The notes under the pieces: model-generated
Databases searched by the model: none
Seen by the model: only the letters and a program-made list of their open reading frames with translations
What the model was told of the DNA's origin: nothing
Source of the DNA: Myrica gale
Lineage: Eukaryota; Streptophyta; Magnoliopsida; Fagales; Myricaceae
DNA: 64,000 nt
Reading direction: 5' to 3'
NCBI GenBank assembly: GCA_963930655.1
Contig: OZ005616.1
Span: 12,614,001 to 12,678,000, forward strand
Shown: positions 59,095 through 64,000 of the stretch, in pieces
Position numbering within the stretch: the stretch's first letter is position 1
Layout: every line of letters begins with the position of its first letter
Program-made: the position numbers and the translations under genes

Positions 59095-59614
59095 TTATGC
59101 ATTTCTTTTCTTAACTCTACAGTGTATTGAAGTAAGTATGTTTTTAAAGCCATGTTTTATTAAAGCTCATGTTTCAAATTGTTGTTCCTTACTGAGTCTT
59201 TCGACTCATAGTTTTTAATCGTATCATTCTAGATCCATAAGAAGATTGGGGAGCAGAGGATTATCTCACGTAGAAATCCTAGGAGTTCGGAAGTTGGAGT
59301 CGGAATGTGGTGAACTCTGAGTTAGCACTAGTGAGTGCTGGTTTGTTTTGAGTGTGGCAGTATGTTGCCCTATTACGTTTTGTATGAGTTTGCGAACAAG
59401 ATGCAATGTAAATACTTTTATAAGTTATAATTTGTTTACTGAGGGGTTATGTTCATTGAGCTTGTATCACAGCCAACATGTGGATCCTGAGTAAGTCTTC
59501 CGATGTGTATAATAAAATTTTTTCCGCTGTAAGAGTTAGTGTAAGCGCTGGAGTGTTCCCGGGGAATGCTGGCTGCTGTCACGGTCCATTCGGGATGGCG
59601 TTCGGGGCGTGACA
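59095..59614 (+). repeat. LTR G, 3' piece
   Basis: No gene. It holds the hairpin TGAGTC/GACTCA near 59192-59207, arm 2 with acceptor (GTATCATTCTAG, 59221-59232, one G-U-compatible change) and the LTR end. It belongs to the solo LTR that starts at 40311. Confidence 0.9.
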
Positions 59615-59619
59615 CAGGG

Positions 59620-60655
59620 TGTTACCACCGATGACGTATTAAGGCACATGGCTCAGCTCATTGCCGAGCAGGTGCAACCCGGTGCCAATGTCGAAGGGGC
59701 ACGAGGTCGCCTTGAGGGGTGTACGTTTGATCAGTTTAATCACCAGCACCTGCCAGCGTACAATAGCAAAGAAGATGCTATTCTGGCAGAAAAATGGCTG
59801 GTGGAGATTAAAGAATTGCTCGAGGTCTTGGGGTGTACTAATGCCCAAAAGTTGAGTTATGCTACCTTTAAACTGCAAGGAGATGCCAAAAGGTGGTGGC
59901 AGTCCGAGAAAGTATTATTAAATCAGGAGCTAGGGGAACAACCCGTAACCTGCGAAAGGTTCAGCAGGAATTCTTAGACCGTTATTTCCCAAGAATAACT
60001 CGGGAAGCAAAAGCAAGGGAGTTTGCTACCCTAACTCAAGGCGCCATGACGGTGGAGCAGTATGCAGGCCGATTTATGGAGCTGGTGCGGTTTGCCCCGT
60101 ACTTGGTGCCAGATGAAGAGAGAAAGGCCAGAAAGTTCGAAGAAGGACTTCACCCACGGGTCTATGACAGAGTGTATAGTCATAATCTTAAGACCCTGGC
60201 CGGGGTGATAGAAAGGGCGGTGATCGAGGAGAGAGGATTGTAGAGCATAGCGGCTTATCATGAGCAGCAGAAGAGGAAGACTCCTTCCAACCCAACAACA
60301 CCGCAGATGCCCTGGAAGAGAAGTAAGCCAGAGTCATCGCAGAGACACCCCCAGAGACCGAACAAGAGGCCGAACCAAAGGCCCAGTGGAACTCAGAATT
60401 TTGGAGGGAATCAATTTCCACTGTGTAACAAGTGCAACAGGAGACACCCGGGGGAATGCAGGAAAGGTGTATGTTTTCAATGTGGGAAGCCTGGTCACTT
60501 TGCCAGAGATTGCAAAAATGCCGGCGGCTCGAACCAAGCACCCCGACCCCAGCAGCAGAACAATGCAAGGAGGCAAGGAAGCCCAACGCAAGCAAGGTTG
60601 TATGCACTGACTCCGGAGGATGCGGAGAATCAGAACCGAGTAGTGGCAGGTACGT
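59620..60655 (+). pseudogene. gag: Element F gag, remainder
   Basis: This continues the Gag begun at 40264: GVTTDDVLRHMAQLIAEQVQ, a capsid-like part with [16 protein letters not shown], then a 1-bp deletion near 59960 shifts the frame. It continues with [18 protein letters not shown] and [24 protein letters not shown] codon has become TAG at 60241. It then runs through CNKCNRRHPGEC and the knuckle [14 protein letters not shown] to NRVVAGT near 60655. Protease and pol are missing; unrelated sequence leading to a CACTA transposase follows. Confidence 0.9.
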
Positions 60656-60767
60656 GCAGTACGTGATATTGTAAAATTGAATGGGATATGACCTATCACC
60701 TGAAGAAATTAGAGTTGAGTATGAATGTCATCATTGTTTGCATTATTGTTTGTATTTTCTTCTTTGA
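60656..60767 (+). other. Noncoding leader between F gag and CACTA transposase
   Basis: About 110 bp with no ORF. No CACTA terminal repeat or clear duplication marks the junction with F. Confidence 0.4.
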
Positions 60768-61871
60768 ATGAACGATATGGATAAGAGCTGGATTTATGAG
60801 GCTGATAGACTCAAAAGTGCGAAGTATAGTGATGGTGTTAGTGATTTTATAAGTGTTGCCCGTAGTTATGCAGATAGTCGGGGTCTGATAAGATGTCCAT
60901 GTAAGAGATGTAAGAATGTGTTGTTCCAACGTGTGGACGGGATGAAAGATCATTTATTCATAATTGGGTTTGACCAGAGTTACACTCATTGGGTATTTCA
61001 CGGAGAGTCAATTTCAAAAGCTCCTTACTGGGTGGTGAATTTAGAATCGGAACCGTGCAGCGATGACTCTGAGGGAAACATAAATGATGATATGAGAGAC
61101 ATGTTAGAAGATTTTGAGGCGGGAGCAGGGGTTGATGAGAATATACCGGATCCTGAAAAAGTCCAGTCTGGGTCTGGAGAGGGATTTTCTGCGTATTCCA
61201 AGTTATGGGCGGATGCTGAGCGAGAGTTGTATCTCAGGTGTAAGAAGTACTCCAAGTTGTCTTTCGTTGTTAGGTTACTTCATGCGAAGTCAAAGAATAA
61301 TTTGACTGTAAAGGCATTTGAAGATATGTTGGGCTTGATAAAAGATGCTTTGCCGGAGGGGGAGACACTTCCTAAATCTTATTATGAGACGAAAAAGTTA
61401 AGAAAGAATTTAGGATTTAGCTACGATAACATACATGCGTGCTTAAATGACTATGTACAGTTTTGGAAGGAGCATAGTGAGTTACAAGAGTGTCCAGTGT
61501 GTAGGGAATCGAGGTGGAAGTACAGTCAAAATTACAAATCAAAGGTTTCTCAAAAAGTGTTGTGGCATTTTCTCTTGAAACCAAGGTTGCAGAGATTGTT
61601 TTTATTAACAACGGAAATGCGGTGGCACCAAGAGAAGCGTGTGGCTGAAGATGGAGTGATGAGGCATCCTGCAGACTCTAAGCTATGGAAGAACCTCGAT
61701 AAGAAGTATGAATGGTTTGGTCGGGAATCTTGGAACGTCTGGTTGGGTTTGGCATCTGATGGATTCAATCATTTTGGCAACATGAGCTTATCGTATAGTA
61801 TATGGCCAGTTATACTAATTCCATACAATTTGCCGCCATGGAAATGTATGAAGGATTCAAGTTTCATGTAG
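60768..61871 (+). pseudogene. CACTA (En/Spm) TNP2-like transposase, N-terminal part
   Basis: A 367-codon ORF. Residues about 4-80 form the transposase-associated domain, with MDKSWIYEADR (an alternative start at residue 4), IRCPCKRCKN and a GFDQSYTHWVFHGE block. After an acidic linker comes the TNP2 domain: AYSKLWADAERELY, LTVKAFEDMLGLIKDALPEG, CPVCRESRW, and LGLASDGFNHFG, which holds the expected first DDE aspartate, then PYNLPPWKCMK. The family cuts and pastes CACTA elements. The ORF ends early, right after this; the remaining catalytic residues are not encoded. No terminal inverted repeat is seen. Confidence 0.88.
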
Positions 61872-61977
61872 TACGAAAGGACGGTTAGCATGCCCTAATT
61901 GCAATGCGAACACAACGTCATTTTTGTTGAAACATGGGGGCAAACATTATTTTTTGGGACATCACCGGTATTTGTCC
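61872..61977 (+). pseudogene. CACTA transposase, further piece after internal deletion
   Basis: In another frame this reads RKGRLACPNCNANTTSFLLK then HYFLGHHRYL, which in TNP2 proteins follows the preceding ORF's end after a gap of roughly 60-80 residues. An internal deletion and frame change are therefore likely. LTR I interrupts it at 61978. Confidence 0.7.
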
Positions 61978-64000
61978 TGTCACGCCCCGAACGCTAGCCC
62001 GAAGGGGGTTAATGACAGCCGCGAACATCCACTCAATGAATGTTCCAGCGTTTCTCTTAATCATGCAGCGGATTTTTTTTTTATACAAATACATAAAACA
62101 CCTACAACTGAGAGAGATGGGCCAAAGAGATTTACATAAACTTCAACTTACACAATTGACTACAACGGCAATAGTGAAAGCATCCAAATTACATGTCATG
62201 TCTGCATGACTGAAGTACAAGTCCTAAGGGATTCCAACAAAACCTTTATATGGACCTACTCATAACATATAAGTAATACATCTTGAATCCTTATACACAT
62301 AACATAGACATTCACAGGATGCCTGATAGTACTTCCTATGAACTCTTCAACTTCTGATTCTGATAACCACGACTAAGATACTAGACATAAAAAACCTTGA
62401 ACTCTAATAGTCCGAATAACCCATGACCACCACACGACGGAGGCTCATGATGACTCTTCAAAATTACATCTAACCTTTAATGAACAACAAAGAGGGATGA
62501 GGACGTTCCCATCGGTCCCTCTTCTAGATTTTCCCACCTGAATTGTTATCTGGAATGATACAATTTAAAACATCTGTGAGTCGAAAGACTCAGTAAGGAA
62601 TTATAATTAAAACATGAACTTGAAATCATGGTTTGGAAATATGAACTTGAAATCGTACATTTGCTTTTAAACTTGAAATCGTACACTTGCTTTTAAACTT
62701 GAAATCGTACACTTGCTTTTAAACTTGAAATCGTCATGAACTCGATATCATAATGAACTTAAAAATCATAAGCATGCACTTGACTTAAAATCATAAGCAT
62801 GCGCTTAAACTTGAAATAATTACAAACTTGAACATAATGTAATTCAAGTACAACTTGAAATATCACGAGCTTTAACTTGAAATAATCATAACTTGAACTT
62901 ATCATGTATACATATGTAATTCATGCATGATCATGAATCGTGATGCACGTGTATGCCTCATGATTGCATATGCACATGCACTTGCTCTTGAAAACATCTC
63001 TTATACTTATAAAGCTCTTTCTTTTGGAAAATCTTTTCCATTCTTATCCTATGGGCTACTTGAGCTCCATTTACCCCTGGCATCAGGGTTGTGCGTTCCC
63101 GTTGGAACTGTCCCCTATTTCCCTTGGGGACCTTACATATGGTCGAACTAGCACACCTTCTCAATGTCCTTCAGTGGCTAGACACGACTCTTGGAGGTTC
63201 ACACCTTCTTGCAAGCATCCTTCAGTGTGATTGCACATACCTCCCGGACTACCCATCCTTCTTGCAAGCATCCTTCGGTATGGGTGTCCTAGGTGACATC
63301 CATCCTTCACGTAAACGTCCTTCGGTATGGATGCACCTTCTTGACTTGGTACGGTACCGACCGACTTGGGTTCATTAACTTACTTGAAACTTAACGTAAA
63401 GTAGCATAAAAATGGTACTTTCATTTGCATAAAATTTCTCCTTCTTTCTTATGAGAAAAATAAATGCAAATGCAATTGCTCATGACGTGCTCATGTCATG
63501 CTTGATGATGAGTAATCAACTTATCATGCGTGGTTATAAACATGTTATGCTTATTCATAAAAACATGATGTGTATCATTCCAGTTTTGTAAAGCGTAAGT
63601 TGCTACTTACTATTTTCACTTACAAACGTAAGCTCCTCTTACTTTGCTTGCTTGTGGGTTGAATGCCCCTTTACCTACAATTGGATCATACCATTGTTAT
63701 TCATAGGTTTACTAGACGTTTAGAGTAATCAATCAATTACTCACGCTTCATCATACAAAATCGTCCTTATTCCTCATTCAATATCTCATACTTATTCCTC
63801 GTTCAATATCTCATACTTTGTCATACACATACTTCATCGTACAAAATCATCCAACGCCCACGAAATTTGCCCCAAGTGCCCTCCTCATATAACCTCATAT
63901 ACAAGACGTAGACTTTACACATACAACTCAAAACTTCCAACCAAAAACAATGATTTCATCACTAGAACAAAGGTTATTGCATCTATTTCACTCCCTTTGG
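61978..64000 (-). repeat. LTR I (minus orientation), runs off the window
   Basis: It starts TGTCACGCCCCG at 61978 inside the CACTA transposase; the 5 bp before it are TGTCC. Its first 100 bp match the end of LTR E closely, so it is the E subfamily. It holds the branch-point hairpin near 62577-62593, the candidate intron 62550-63642, and tandem stem-loops at about 63145-63345. About half of the expected 4 kb is present. Whether it is solo or part of an element cannot be seen. Confidence 0.88.
62550..63642 (-). other. Candidate LTR leader intron, LTR I
   Basis: In element sense it starts AAA|GTAAGAGG at 63642 and ends CATTCCAG at 62550. The arms CTGGAATGATAC and GTATCATTCCAG are exact complements. 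Confidence 0.4.

Larger units (their letters stand above)
40311..59614 (+). mobile_element. Solo LTR G (interrupted by H and B) inserted in F gag
   Basis: It starts TGTGAGACCCCG at 40311 and ends GTTCGGGGCGTGACA at 59614, flanked by CAGGG at 40306-40310 and 59615-59619. Its own sequence is three pieces (40311-40846, 44820-48046, 59095-59614), about 4,283 bp in total with no internal coding region, so it is a solo LTR carrying two later insertions. The pieces are collinear with other LTRs: GATAAG repeats, stem-loops at 47637-47724, donor at 47302, acceptor at 59232. Confidence 0.93.

Noticed and set aside
1..64000. Host genes, tRNA or rRNA genes
   Set aside because: I looked for multi-exon coding stretches and tRNA/rRNA landmarks on both strands and saw none; tRNA-like matches are primer binding sites.

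Overview
The window looks like plant nuclear heterochromatin made almost entirely of transposable elements. I found no host gene, rRNA or tRNA. The evidence is Ty3/gypsy chromovirus gag-pol with a C-terminal chromodomain, LTRs of about 3-4.3 kb, initiator-Met tRNA primer sites, Ty1/copia gag, an L1-type LINE with an RNase H domain, and a CACTA (TNP2) transposase. The species cannot be named from this.

Layout. 1-6179: a gypsy LTR end, a copia gag/LTR remnant, and a doubly deleted minus-strand gypsy element (C) that carries an extra 253-codon ORF between pol and its 3' LTR. 6180-9720: AT-rich sequence, a diverged plus-strand LTR (M) and the 3' part of another minus-strand chromovirus (K). 9721-12360: a decayed LINE split by a 0.8-kb insertion. 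12361-61977: a nested stack. LTR D sits in the LINE and contains solo LTR J. Element E sits just behind D's primer site. Intact element A is inserted in E's reverse transcriptase (target duplication CCGAT). Element F is inserted in E 0.2 kb further on. Solo LTR G is inserted in F's gag (CAGGG). Solo LTR H (AAATT) and intact element B (TACAG) are inserted in G. F's gag resumes after G and ends against a CACTA transposase fragment, which is cut by LTR I running off the window.

A (minus) and B (plus) are both exactly 11,043 bp with 3,068-bp LTRs and are almost identical, so they form an 11-kb-arm inverted repeat. Each has one C-to-T nonsense codon in gag, at different codons; otherwise the 1,501-codon gag-pol frame is open.

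The most interesting signal lies inside the LTRs. All the complete gypsy LTRs, and several partial ones, share what looks like a leader intron of about 0.7-1.3 kb: a GTAAGT-type donor, a TTACTGA branch point in a small hairpin, and an acceptor TTCCAG. The ends can pair through a 12-bp helix that covaries between subfamilies (GATAC/GTATC versus GACAC/GTGTC). Inside it are two to four tandem stem-loops with a shared purine-rich loop and different but self-complementary stems. Nearer the LTR start, the subfamilies carry arrays of different short palindromes (GTGTCGACAC, CGCTCGAGCG or GATAAG/CTTATC). These are proposals from sequence alone; RNA data would be needed to confirm them.
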